A DNA stretch of 46,565 nt from an uncultured Eubacterium sp. (GTDB taxonomy: Bacteria > Bacillota > Clostridia > Lachnospirales > Lachnospiraceae), in contig CAJTVR010000028.1 in the NCBI GenBank assembly GCA_910580075.1, forward strand, positions 1 through 46,565. Reading direction: 5' to 3'. The notes beneath the pieces were generated by a model. The model made no database searches and was not told the DNA's origin. It saw only the letters and a program-made list of their open reading frames with translations. Below are positions 24,288-33,495 of the stretch, piece by piece. Numbering within the stretch: position 1 is the first letter of the stretch; each line of letters opens with the position of its first letter. The position numbers and the translations under genes were made by a program.

Positions 24288-26042
24288 ATGCACGCAGCAG
24301 AAGAAATTGCAAAAGAAATATATCAGGTATATGTGAGCGGCAGACAAGGGATTGTTTTGGAAATGGAACATAAGCAGGAATTAGAGCCGGTTATAAAAAT
24401 ACTTCAGGAGAAATATTTCAATGACAGAAAAACTGGCAGGGCAGGACTGGATATTCATTATGGAATGAAAGAAGGAAGCCGTGGAGCAGATTTTGCGCCG
24501 GCAGTTTATCAGATCACGAAAATCTGTCTGCGTAAAACAGAGGATGTCGAATTTCACCTGGATACAGCTGCAAAGGATAGTTATCTGCCAGCGGTACTGG
24601 AACGGTTTATGCTTGATAAAACAATCGGATTTCTTGTTTTGAATCATTATCATCTGATAGAATCAAAATATAAGACGAAGCTGCTGCTGGCCCTTCTTCA
24701 GATTCTGAGGACTGATTCTGGCGGACATGCTCCGCTGCTTATTATTAGTGTAGACAAAAGGGAGCATCTGCCCCAGGAACTGATGCCGTATGTTCATCTG
24801 ATTCAGGGCAGAAAACCCGGTACATCAGAAATCCAGGAGGAAACATCGAGGCTGCTTGCGCTAAAAGGCCTTTCTGTCGGAAAAAATTTCGAACGGGAGA
24901 TTGTTTCCTATCTGCAGGGATTCCACTGTTATGAAATCGAATACCTGTTTCAAAGAGCACAGCTGCAGTATGGGGAAGAAGCATTTGATGAAGAGAAAAA
25001 AAGGATTCTGGAGCTGATTGGAAGCGAGAAAGTAAAACTTTTAGAAAAGGATCGTCTCCTGGAATGGAAGATGGTAAAAAATGTAGAGATTGCTAATATG
25101 GACGTATTAAAAAAATACCTTCAGGAAAGCGGAACTATTATGGGAAGCCTGGATGATGCCATGGAAAAGGGTGTGGAAGTGCCCAAAGGGATTCTGATTA
25201 TGGGGCTGCCGGGAACTGGGAAATCGCTGTTTGCGCAGTATGCAGCTTCTGTATTAAAACTTCCTCTGATACGGCTCGAAATGGGAAGGATGATGGGCGG
25301 ACATGTAGGAGACAGCGAGCGCAATCTGCGCAGCGCCCAGAAGCAGGCAGAGGAGATGGCACCCTGTATACTGTGGATTGATGAGATTGAAAAAGGATTT
25401 TCAGGTGCTGATGAGAAAAAACGCGATGGCGGAGATTATCTTCAGCGCATGACGGGAGGATTTCTTACCTGGCTTCAGGAGAAAAAAAGCTCCTGTTATA
25501 TTATTGCTACTGCAAACAGTATTGAAGGCATGCCGCCTGAATTTTTCCGCCAGGGCCGTTTTGACCGGTGTTTCTATACAGCAATGCCTGCAGAAACAGA
25601 AGTGCGTAATATTATAAAGGTACATTTACGAAAACCAGGCAGAGCTCATACGGAGCCGGTTATAAAAGAAGCGGCAGACAGCGTTATACAGCTGGCAGCA
25701 GCACAGCGCCGCTTTATGACAGGGGCAGATGCCGGCGCACTTGTTTCAAATACCTTTCGCAGATTATACCTGAATTACAGCAGCCAGACTGAATGCACGG
25801 ATAAGGAAGAATATGACAGATCTAACCTTGTTTCTGTCATGAAAAAGGAATTTGAGGAAATGAAAGTTTTTAGCGAGACAAATGGAGTTCAGATTGGCAG
25901 GTATGCAAAATCGCTGGAAAATTCGGGATTTATCAATGCATCTTTGTCAGAACAAAACGTGGAGCCGGCTATAAGAAGATACGATGACAGACTGCAGTAT
26001 TTTGTTGCACAAATGCAGGAAAAAACAGAGCATCTGAAATAA
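24288..26042 (+). CDS. AAA+ ATPase of Ycf46-like layout (module gene 6)
   Basis: 584 residues. The AAA+ core has Walker A GLPGTGKS at 306-313, Walker B ILWIDEIEK with D365-E366, sensor-1 IIATAN ending at N410, and the second region of homology PEFFRQGRFDR with its arginine fingers. The ~250 residues before it resemble a nucleotide-free AAA fold: IGFLVLNHYHLI in a Walker B-like place, LLIISVDKREHLPQEL in a sensor-1-like place, and no P-loop. That layout, a dead N-terminal AAA domain plus an active one, is known from Ycf46-type proteins. It should form a ring that remodels proteins. AAGGAGAA gives the start. It follows the tail-anchored gene after 57 bases, likely the same transcript. Confidence 0.82.
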   Translation: MHAAEEIAKEIYQVYVSGRQGIVLEMEHKQELEPVIKILQEKYFNDRKTGRAGLDIHYGMKEGSRGADFAPAVYQITKICLRKTEDVEFHLDTAAKDSYLPAVLERFMLDKTIGFLVLNHYHLIESKYKTKLLLALLQILRTDSGGHAPLLIISVDKREHLPQELMPYVHLIQGRKPGTSEIQEETSRLLALKGLSVGKNFEREIVSYLQGFHCYEIEYLFQRAQLQYGEEAFDEEKKRILELIGSEKVKLLEKDRLLEWKMVKNVEIANMDVLKKYLQESGTIMGSLDDAMEKGVEVPKGILIMGLPGTGKSLFAQYAASVLKLPLIRLEMGRMMGGHVGDSERNLRSAQKQAEEMAPCILWIDEIEKGFSGADEKKRDGGDYLQRMTGGFLTWLQEKKSSCYIIATANSIEGMPPEFFRQGRFDRCFYTAMPAETEVRNIIKVHLRKPGRAHTEPVIKEAADSVIQLAAAQRRFMTGADAGALVSNTFRRLYLNYSSQTECTDKEEYDRSNLVSVMKKEFEEMKVFSETNGVQIGRYAKSLENSGFINASLSEQNVEPAIRRYDDRLQYFVAQMQEKTEHLK

Positions 26043-26060
26043 ATAGCAGTTGTTTCTCAA

Positions 26061-26118
26061 TGTTTATTATATACAGAATCTGTCTGCGACATGTTTATCA
26101 TATACAGGATCTGTCTGC
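26061..26118 (+). repeat. Direct repeat of 27 bases, period 31
   Basis: A 27-base unit at 26061-26087 (starting TGTTTATTATATACAGAATC) recurs at 26092-26118 with two differences. It lies just after the AAA+ gene stop, within a 309-base gap that otherwise holds only the promoter of the next gene. Confidence 0.85.
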
Positions 26119-26266
26119 CAAAGGATTCTGCCATGATTTTGTGAGAGCGCTTTTTGCAAAAATTCTTAAAAATCTGACAAATCAGGAAGAGAATGCCGGA
26201 TTGATATTACTGTAGGTTTAAAATACAAAACAATAAATAAAATATAAATAAAATCTATAAAAACGA

Positions 26267-26295
26267 TTTACAAATCCTATTTACTGTGTTATTAT
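26267..26295 (+). promoter_or_regulatory. Sigma-A-type promoter for the last module gene
   Basis: TTTACA (26267-26272), 17 bases, TATTAT (26290-26295), about 50 bases before the ATG at 26352. Spacing and 5' leader length mirror the promoter before gene 1. Confidence 0.7.
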
Positions 26296-26351
26296 ACATA
26301 TATCAAAAGAAGATATAAACAGATAACAGTAGAAATGGAGGACATAGATAT

Positions 26352-27584
26352 ATGATGAAAGACATGGATGAAAAGTTAGAACAAATGGTCCGGGATTATT
26401 ACCAGGGACTCTCATTAGAAGAAACAATCCGCAAGACCTTAGGCGATGACATTGCAGACCAGAGCCAGGAACTTGAGCAGATGGCTGGCAGTATGTATAC
26501 AAAAATCCGCAGCCTGAAAGAAGAGTACAGCGGCATGGAAATAAAAATGGCTGTTTTTCAGGAAATTGACAGACAGTGCGCAGATAACTGTGCAGCACAG
26601 TTTAGCATGATTTCGGATTTGAAATATGCTGTATCCATGCATAATTTCGCGTTGTCAAAGGAAATACAAAAAGAACAGGGGCAGGATACCGATTTTATAG
26701 AAGAAGCACTTAAGAAAACACATGACATGGAGCAGAAGATGGCAGAAACAGCCACTCCGGAAGAACTGGCTGCACTGCAGGAAGAACTTGCCAAAATCCT
26801 GCCGGATCAGCAGGAGGAAATCTGGAACGTGATCAGGCAGTCCGCAGCAGAAGAAGACTGGGCAGAGATTTTAAAAGGAGCAGAAGAAGCAAAAGCTTCT
26901 ATTTCTGAACAGGCGAAAAAAGATCTTTCTGTAATGGCCGCAGCACTTTTTCTAAGCGGAAATAAGGGTACTACAGCAAAGGAAGCAGTGTTTGCAGGTA
27001 TTTTGCAGACAGAGGAGCACTTAGGAACCATGGACTGGGTTATGATCTGTCTTGCAGCAGCATCGAGCGGATTTCTGGCTGTTCTGTTAGGAGAAATCAC
27101 AGGTTTTAGTGTATTTACGGCACTAGGATTTGCCGGGATTGCGGCAGCGTCGGTTGCAGCTGGAATTCTGACAGCATACTGTGCGGGAGAAGCTGCTTAT
27201 GAAGCTGCAAAAAAAGCAGTTCCTTATATAAAGTCTGCATGGGAAAAGTGCCGTCCGCATCTTGAAAGTCTGGCGGATAAAGTTAAAGCGGCAGTTGCAG
27301 GCGTATTTTGTACAGTAGCAGATAAAGTTTTCCGCCCCGCTATTTACTGGGTAAGCAATTCGGCGCTTCCGGTAATACGTGAAAAAGTATGGCATCCGTT
27401 AGAGAGAAGACTCCAGGGAATGCTTGAATGGCTGCAGCAGAAGAAAGAGCAGGTGATTGAATTTGTGAAAAGTGCTTCCGTTTCCAAAGAAGCCCGGGAT
27501 CCGGAAACACAGGATTCAGAAATGCAGGAAGATTTTGAAGAAGAATTTTCATTTGAAGATATGGAAGAAATGCAGTTTGAATAA
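26352..27584 (+). CDS. Unrecognised membrane protein with acidic tail (module gene 7)
   Basis: 410 residues, no family recognised. A helical, mostly acidic N-terminal body of ~225 residues (including METEKM-like methionine-rich helices such as TATPEELAALQEELAKI) is followed by a hydrophobic region at about 229-282 (VMICLAAASSGFLAVLLGEI; FTALGFAGIAAASVAAGIL), a probable membrane hairpin. Then come amphipathic helices and an acidic end (EDFEEEFSFEDMEEMQFE). The plan repeats that of module gene 1. It has its own promoter and terminator, so its dose can differ from genes 1-6. GGAGG at 26338-26342 supports the start; the second ATG at 26355 is possible. Confidence 0.7.
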   Translation: MMKDMDEKLEQMVRDYYQGLSLEETIRKTLGDDIADQSQELEQMAGSMYTKIRSLKEEYSGMEIKMAVFQEIDRQCADNCAAQFSMISDLKYAVSMHNFALSKEIQKEQGQDTDFIEEALKKTHDMEQKMAETATPEELAALQEELAKILPDQQEEIWNVIRQSAAEEDWAEILKGAEEAKASISEQAKKDLSVMAAALFLSGNKGTTAKEAVFAGILQTEEHLGTMDWVMICLAAASSGFLAVLLGEITGFSVFTALGFAGIAAASVAAGILTAYCAGEAAYEAAKKAVPYIKSAWEKCRPHLESLADKVKAAVAGVFCTVADKVFRPAIYWVSNSALPVIREKVWHPLERRLQGMLEWLQQKKEQVIEFVKSASVSKEARDPETQDSEMQEDFEEEFSFEDMEEMQFE

Positions 27585-27717
27585 ACGAAAGCCATTCAGT
27601 ATGGTGTATCGTGTTTGAAAAATTGGTAAAATCAGTGAAGGGAGTGGATACATGGTATAAAAAAGATATGGTCTGGTAAAGGAAAAAAATCTGAATAGTC
27701 AAAAGTCAGTTTGGTTT

Positions 27718-27757
27718 GGCAGCGGTAATTGTTCTGAACAGATTATCGCTGCCATTT
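27718..27757 (+). terminator. Probable rho-independent terminator
   Basis: GGCAGCG (27718-27724) pairs with CGCTGCC (27747-27753), extended by GTAAT/ATTAT with wobble pairs to about 13 base pairs, then ATTTTGT. It closes module gene 7 and separates the module from the DUF1015 gene. Confidence 0.6.
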
Positions 27758-27773
27758 TGTCCCTAAATCATAT

Positions 27774-27802
27774 TTGACGTTTTATCTTTCAGACGTTATA
27801 AT
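27774..27802 (+). promoter_or_regulatory. Sigma-A-type promoter for the DUF1015 gene
   Basis: TTGACG (27774-27779), 17 bases, TATAAT (27797-27802), near consensus, about 60 bases before the start at 27868. Confidence 0.8.
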
Positions 27803-27867
27803 GGTTACACTTGGAAAATATCCCTTATTATATTTTGAGTACCCAATACGATGAAAAGGAGAGACTA

Positions 27868-29109
27868 ATGGCAGATATCAGACCGTTTCTCTGCATCCGT
27901 CCTTGCAGAGAGAAAGCAGACAAAATAGCAGCGCTTCCATATGATGTATACAGTAAAGAGGAGGCGAGGCAGGCTGTGGCAGGAAATCCGGATTCGTTTT
28001 TGAATATTGACCGGCCAGAGACACAGTTTTCTGATGATGTGGATATGTATGACAGTAAAGTATATCAGAAAGCACATGATCTGTTATGGGAAAAGGTGGC
28101 AGACGGTTCGTTTATAAGAGATGAAAAGCAGTGTTATTATGTTTATGAGCTTACAATGAATGGAAGGACACAGACTGGAATTGCTGCCTGTGCATCCATC
28201 GATGATTACCAGAACAAAATAATTAAAAAACATGAAAATACCCGTGAAGAAAAAGAAGCGGACAGAATTCGCCATGTAGATATCTGCAATGCCCAGACGG
28301 GGCCGATATTTCTGGCATACCGCGCAAATTATGAGATTGACCAGGCTGTCGGGGAAGTTAAAAAACAAATGCCGCTTTATGATTTCGTATCAGATGACGG
28401 CATACGCCACAGGGTTTTTGCTATGTATGATAAGGCACATATACTTAAGGTGCAGGATGCCTTTGCAGGGATGCGGGAGATTTATATTGCTGACGGGCAT
28501 CATCGGGCTGCTTCGGCGGTAAAAGTCGGATTAAAGCGCAGAGAGGAGCATCCTGGTTATACAGGCAGGGAAGAATTCAATTATTTTCTGTCAGTGCTTT
28601 TTCCAGATGATCAGCTTATGATTATGGATTATAACCGATTAGTGAAAGATCTGGGCGGAATGACAGAAAAAGAATTTCTAAATAAAGCGTCTGGCATTTT
28701 TGCTATTAAAAAAGTGACGAGGCAGGAACGAAAGCCAGAGAAAAAAGGAGATTTTTCCATGTATCTGGATGGCGAATGGTACCTGTGTACAATAAGGAAG
28801 CAGGATATTCCGAATGATCCGGTGAAAAGCCTGGATGTATCGCTGCTCCAGGATCTGCTGCTTGCTCCTGTGCTGGGTATTTCAGATCCAAAGACGGATA
28901 AACGCATTGATTTTGCAGGCGGTATCCGCGGGCTGGACGAGCTGGAGCGGAGGGTAAATACAGACTGCAAAGCTGCTTTTGCGATGTATCCGACAGATAT
29001 TTCAGAGTTATTTGCAGTTGCTGATGCAGGGCTTTTGATGCCGCCGAAGTCTACCTGGTTTGAGCCAAAACTAAGAAGCGGCCTGTTTATTCATGAACTG
29101 GATCAATAG
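27868..29109 (+). CDS. DUF1015 family protein
   Basis: 413 residues. DUF1015 marks are ADIRPFLCIRP at the N-terminus, ALPYDVYSKEEAR, HENTREEKEADR, the IYIADGHHRAASA motif (about 205) and NYFLSVLFPDDQL. In Firmicutes such genes often sit with serine biosynthesis genes, and archaeal relatives have been linked to serine kinase-like activity of the ParB/sulfiredoxin-fold kind, but no serA or serC is here and I would not assign a reaction. AAGGAGAG (27856-27863) selects the ATG at 27868; an earlier in-frame TTG at 27811 is at the expected transcript start. Confidence 0.85.
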   Translation: MADIRPFLCIRPCREKADKIAALPYDVYSKEEARQAVAGNPDSFLNIDRPETQFSDDVDMYDSKVYQKAHDLLWEKVADGSFIRDEKQCYYVYELTMNGRTQTGIAACASIDDYQNKIIKKHENTREEKEADRIRHVDICNAQTGPIFLAYRANYEIDQAVGEVKKQMPLYDFVSDDGIRHRVFAMYDKAHILKVQDAFAGMREIYIADGHHRAASAVKVGLKRREEHPGYTGREEFNYFLSVLFPDDQLMIMDYNRLVKDLGGMTEKEFLNKASGIFAIKKVTRQERKPEKKGDFSMYLDGEWYLCTIRKQDIPNDPVKSLDVSLLQDLLLAPVLGISDPKTDKRIDFAGGIRGLDELERRVNTDCKAAFAMYPTDISELFAVADAGLLMPPKSTWFEPKLRSGLFIHELDQ

Positions 29110-29176
29110 AAATCATGGAAATATTCTTACAGACTGTAAAAGCAGTTGCATGGTGATTAAAAGGAGATGAAAAGGT

Positions 29177-30085
29177 ATGCGGATGGCGCAGGAGCCGTCG
29201 GTTATTACCGAAGGATTGGAAACACTGCAGAAAGTAGACAAAAATGTAATTCAGCAGTATCTGGAAGATATGCTTCCTGATATTTTAAATTTTGCGGTGC
29301 AGATTATACTTGCAGTACTGCTTTATCTTGTTGGGAAGAGGATTATTTCGTTTATTCGCAAGATTCTGAGAAAATCGTTAGAGCGCAGGGAGATTGATCT
29401 TGGTGTACGCCAGTTTCTGGATTCTGTAAGCAAGTATTCTCTGTATTTTGTATTATGGCTGATGATTCTTACGCTGTTTGGAATCACGACAGCCTCAGTT
29501 ATTGCTGTCTTAGGCTCTGCCGGACTGACGTTTGGCCTGGCAGTACAGGGCAGCCTTGCAAATTTTGCTGGCGGAGTGCTGATTCTTCTTTTAGGGCCGT
29601 TTCATGTCGGTGATTACATCGTATCAGGAGAAACAGGACATGAAGGCACCGTTAAAGAAATATCGACCTTTTATACAAGAATTCAGACTGCTGACAACCA
29701 GACTGTTATGATACCAAACGGAAAGCTGGCAGACGGCGCAATTGTAAATGTAACAGGCCAGCAGACCAGGCGTATTGACATTCTGGTGGGCATATCGTAT
29801 GATGCTGATTTGAAAAAAGCAAAGCAGCTGCTTGGCGCATTAACAGATCAGGAAGAACGGATACTGACAGACCAGCCGGTTAATGTTTTTGTTTCCGCTC
29901 TTTCAGACAGCAGTGTAGAGATTGGATGCAGGTTTTGGGTAAAATCAGAAGATTACTGGCAGACTAAATGGGATATGCTTGAAGCAGTAAAGCTGTCGTT
30001 TGATGAACACGGAATAGAAATACCATTTCCGCAGATGGATGTACATGTAAAACAGGAGGACAAGGGAAAAAAGCAGTCCGTATAA
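29177..30085 (+). CDS. MscS-family mechanosensitive channel
   Basis: 302 residues. Two or three membrane helices (about 30-50, 78-100 and the pore helix 105-130) lead to the MscS signature GSAGLTFGLAVQGSLANFAG, then GPFHVGDYI and the beta domain with VMIPNGKLADGAIVN, followed by the alpha/beta end. It forms a heptameric inner-membrane valve that opens on osmotic downshock. AAAGGAGATGAAAAGG supports the start. Length and motifs are normal for a small MscS. The gap from the previous gene is 67 bases, so co-transcription with the DUF1015 gene is possible. Confidence 0.92.
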   Translation: MRMAQEPSVITEGLETLQKVDKNVIQQYLEDMLPDILNFAVQIILAVLLYLVGKRIISFIRKILRKSLERREIDLGVRQFLDSVSKYSLYFVLWLMILTLFGITTASVIAVLGSAGLTFGLAVQGSLANFAGGVLILLLGPFHVGDYIVSGETGHEGTVKEISTFYTRIQTADNQTVMIPNGKLADGAIVNVTGQQTRRIDILVGISYDADLKKAKQLLGALTDQEERILTDQPVNVFVSALSDSSVEIGCRFWVKSEDYWQTKWDMLEAVKLSFDEHGIEIPFPQMDVHVKQEDKGKKQSV

Positions 30086-30473
30086 AAACCTGCAGTCTGT
30101 CTGTGTCAGGTGTCTGGAACATTAGTATTTGTATGGACGCAGAGTTATAGTGAAAAAATATGTATTTTTTGAGGCTTATTAGAACATTACAGTGAACAGA
30201 GTACTCTATCCATGCTTCGCATAACGTAACGGAAAAGTGAAATACTACTACTGTTTACCATAAATAAATCTCAGGTGTTATGAATCTGTCAGTCTGGCAA
30301 AAGATGCGTTCATAAAAAGACCAGGCAGGAAGAGAAGCTGGCCTGCTGGCTGAATGAAAAATGAAGCATCAGGGCATGGCTGCAGAAATTCCTGATCTGG
30401 AAAACAATGAAAAATAATCAAAACAATTAATTAAGTATTTAAAATTAAAATTTTAACAGGAGGACACAAAAAT
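30086..30473. other. Intergenic region, no gene seen
   Basis: 388 bases between the MscS gene and the protease. I see no open frame with a ribosome site, no tRNA and no clear riboswitch. A weak inverted repeat (CCAGGCAGG ... CCTGCTGG, about 30330-30352) lacks a U-run. The last 60 bases are very AT-rich and end in AGGAGG (30458-30463) before the TTG start. Confidence 0.5.
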
Positions 30474-33392
30474 TTGAAATTATCTGATTTATCCGCGTAC
30501 GAAATCGTAGAAGAAAAACAGCTGTCCGATATTCGTTCAGATGGCTGCATTCTGCGTCATAAAAAAAGCGGTGCAAAAATTACTGTCATATCGAATGACG
30601 ACGAGAACAAAGTGTTTTATATTGGCTTTCGCACTCCGGCAGAAGACAGCACAGGGGTTCCGCATATTATCGAACATTCTGTATTATGCGGCTCCGATGA
30701 ATTTCCGGTAAAAGATCCGTTTGTGGAACTGGTGAAAGGTTCTCTGAATACGTTTTTGAATGCAATGACGTATCCTGACAAGACAGTATATCCGGTTGCA
30801 AGCTGTAATGAAAAAGATTTTCAAAATCTTATGCATGTATATCTGGATGCAGTTTTTCATCCTAATATTTACAAAAGGGAAGAAATTTTCAGACAGGAAG
30901 GCTGGCATTATGAGCTGGAATCTGAGGATGGGCCGGTTACGTTAAACGGTGTTGTATATAATGAAATGAAAGGTGCATATTCTTCGCCTGAAGATGTGCT
31001 GGACCGTGTGATTTTAAATTCTCTGTTTCCGGATACTGCTTATGCAAATGAGTCCGGCGGAGATCCGGCCTGCATTCCAGACTTAACATATGAAAATTTT
31101 CTGGATTTTCACCGCAGGTATTATCACCCATGCAATGCATATATTTATCTGTATGGTGATATGGATGCAGCAGAAAAATTAGACTGGATGGATAAGGCTT
31201 ATCTGTCTCATTATGATAAAATTGAACTGGATTCAAGTATCAAATTTCAAAAACCGTTTGAAAAGGTAAAATATGTTACAAAAAAATATCCGATTGCAAG
31301 TTCAGAAAGTGAGAAAGATAATACGTATCTGACGTACAGTATAGTTGCAGGAACAACACTCGATGCAAAGCTATGCCTTGCTTTTGAGATTTTAGATTAT
31401 GCATTGTTAAGCGCGCCTGGCGCACCGTTAAAGCAGGCTCTTTTGGATGCTAAAATCGGCAAAGATATTATTGGAGGGTATGACAGTTCTGCATATCAGC
31501 CTGTTTTTACAGTTACAGCAAAAAATACCAATGCAGCAGATCTTGAGAAGTTTGTGCAGGTGATTGAAGATACGCTCCGCCGTCTGGTTCAGGAAGGACT
31601 GAATAAAAAGGCGCTTCTGGCAGGCATTAACAGCAGCGAATTTAAGTTCCGCGAAGCAGATTTTGGCATGTATCCAAAAGGGCTGATTTACGGGCTGCAG
31701 TGCATGGACAGCTGGCTTTATGATGATACACTTCCGTTTTTACATCTGGAAGTTCTGGATATCTTCCGGTTTTTAAAAGAGCAGGCAGAGAAGGGATATT
31801 TTGAACAGCTGCTTTTGAAATATTTTCTGGAAAATACGCATAAATCGATTGTGACGGTAGAACCGGAAAAAGGGCTGAATGAGAAAAATGAAAAAGCACT
31901 GGAAGAAAAACTTTCGGCATATAAAAAATCTTTAAGCGCAGAAGAAATCAAAAAGCTGGCAGAAGATACGGTGCATTTAAAGGAATATCAGCAGGAACCT
32001 TCAGCAAAAGAAGATCTGGAAAAAATACCGATGCTGAAGCGCTCTGATATGAAAAAAGAGGCACCGCCTTTTATAAATGAAGAAAAAGAAATTTCCGGTG
32101 TACCGGTGATTCATCATGAAATGTATGCAAATGGTATCAATTATATTTCTATGATTTTTGATATCCGGGATATCAAAGAAGAGTGGATTCCTTATCTCGG
32201 AGTGCTGAAAGCAGTATTAGGAGATATGGATACACAGGATTACAGCTATGAAGACCTGGCAAATGAAATCAATCTTCATACGGGCGGAATTTCTATCAAT
32301 TTAGCGGCTGCTTCAGATTATGTAAATAAGGGCAGGCTGATACAGAAAATGGAAGTCAGCGTAAAGGCTCTGCATGAAGAGACTGATACTGCGCTGCAGC
32401 TGATGCTTAGCATGCTGTGCCGCACAAAGCTGGAGGACGATAAACGTCTGTACGAGGTCATTGCTCAGGCAAAATCCCGGATGGAAATGCAGATGATGCA
32501 GGCGGGCCATTCTATATCGGCTCTGCGGGCGATGTCGTATTTTTCAGAGTCCGCACGGTTTAGCGATCTCGCAGGAGGAATCGGACTATACCGGGTTCTG
32601 GCAGCGGCAGAGAGTGATTTTGAGAATCAGAAAGATCAGGTAAAAGAAATACTAAGCCAGCTGATTCACACAATTTTCACTAAAAAAAGGCTAATGGCCA
32701 GTCTGACTGCAGATGCAGACGGATACCGGGCGTTTGAGTCCGGGTTTGCAGAATTTCAGGCACGCCTGTCTGAGCAGGGGGCCGGGCAGGAACTTACCAG
32801 ATATGACTGCGCAAAGAAAAACGAAGGATTTAAAAATGCAGCGCAGGTGCAGTATGTTTCCAGAGCCGGGAATTTCTGCAGTCATGGCTTTGCATATACA
32901 GGAGCTCTGCGCATTTTAAAAGTTATTCTTAATTATGATTACCTGTGGCTGAACGTCCGCGTAAAAGGCGGTGCTTACGGATGCATGAGCGGATTTGCAA
33001 TAAACGGTGACACTTATTTTTGCACTTACCGGGATCCGAATCTGCGTAAATCGAATGAGGTTTTTGAAGGAATACCGGATTATATCAGACAGTTTGATGC
33101 AGACGAACGAGATATGACGAAATATATCATTGGCACAATCAGCGGCATGGATACGCCTCTAAATCCGTCAGCAAAAGGAACACGTTCCATGATGGCTTAT
33201 CTGACAGGCATTACCCAGGAGGATATCCAGAGAGAACGGGATGAGGTGCTAAAAGCAGGGCAGGAAGATATCCGGGCACTGGAACCGTTAATTTCTGCCG
33301 TATTATCTGATGACAGTCTGTGTGTCATTGGGAATGAAACGATGCTGGAAAAAGAAGCAGATTTGTTTTTAAACCTGGAAGATTTGTTTTAA
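30474..33392 (+). CDS. M16C family metalloprotease (PreP/insulinase-like)
   Basis: 972 residues, the usual length of presequence-protease-like M16C enzymes. The inverted zinc motif H64-I-I-E67-H68 in VPHIIEHSVLCGS and the third ligand E164 in VVYNEMKGAYSSPEDV are intact. The C-terminal half carries the second pair of M16 domains, with YLWLNVRVKGGAYGC as the substrate-closing segment. It is a cytoplasmic peptidase that degrades peptides inside a closed chamber. The start is a TTG at 30474 with AGGAGG 10 bases before it; no better ATG exists nearby, since the N-terminus LSDLSAYEIVEEKQL is conserved in the family. Confidence 0.92.
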   Translation: MKLSDLSAYEIVEEKQLSDIRSDGCILRHKKSGAKITVISNDDENKVFYIGFRTPAEDSTGVPHIIEHSVLCGSDEFPVKDPFVELVKGSLNTFLNAMTYPDKTVYPVASCNEKDFQNLMHVYLDAVFHPNIYKREEIFRQEGWHYELESEDGPVTLNGVVYNEMKGAYSSPEDVLDRVILNSLFPDTAYANESGGDPACIPDLTYENFLDFHRRYYHPCNAYIYLYGDMDAAEKLDWMDKAYLSHYDKIELDSSIKFQKPFEKVKYVTKKYPIASSESEKDNTYLTYSIVAGTTLDAKLCLAFEILDYALLSAPGAPLKQALLDAKIGKDIIGGYDSSAYQPVFTVTAKNTNAADLEKFVQVIEDTLRRLVQEGLNKKALLAGINSSEFKFREADFGMYPKGLIYGLQCMDSWLYDDTLPFLHLEVLDIFRFLKEQAEKGYFEQLLLKYFLENTHKSIVTVEPEKGLNEKNEKALEEKLSAYKKSLSAEEIKKLAEDTVHLKEYQQEPSAKEDLEKIPMLKRSDMKKEAPPFINEEKEISGVPVIHHEMYANGINYISMIFDIRDIKEEWIPYLGVLKAVLGDMDTQDYSYEDLANEINLHTGGISINLAAASDYVNKGRLIQKMEVSVKALHEETDTALQLMLSMLCRTKLEDDKRLYEVIAQAKSRMEMQMMQAGHSISALRAMSYFSESARFSDLAGGIGLYRVLAAAESDFENQKDQVKEILSQLIHTIFTKKRLMASLTADADGYRAFESGFAEFQARLSEQGAGQELTRYDCAKKNEGFKNAAQVQYVSRAGNFCSHGFAYTGALRILKVILNYDYLWLNVRVKGGAYGCMSGFAINGDTYFCTYRDPNLRKSNEVFEGIPDYIRQFDADERDMTKYIIGTISGMDTPLNPSAKGTRSMMAYLTGITQEDIQRERDEVLKAGQEDIRALEPLISAVLSDDSLCVIGNETMLEKEADLFLNLEDLF

Positions 33393-33428
33393 ATCGACAG
33401 AAGGGATAAAGGCAGCGGAGATATGATA

Positions 33429-33475
33429 CCATGAAAAAGGCAGTAAGAAATCCGCTGTCTTTTCATGGCTGTTTT
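33429..33475 (+). terminator. Rho-independent terminator after the protease gene
   Basis: CCATGAAAAAGGCAG (33429-33443) pairs with CTGTCTTTTCATGG (33455-33468) with one bulged A and one wobble, followed by CTGTTTTGT. Confidence 0.7.
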
Positions 33476-33495
33476 GTAATACAGAAAGGGATAGC

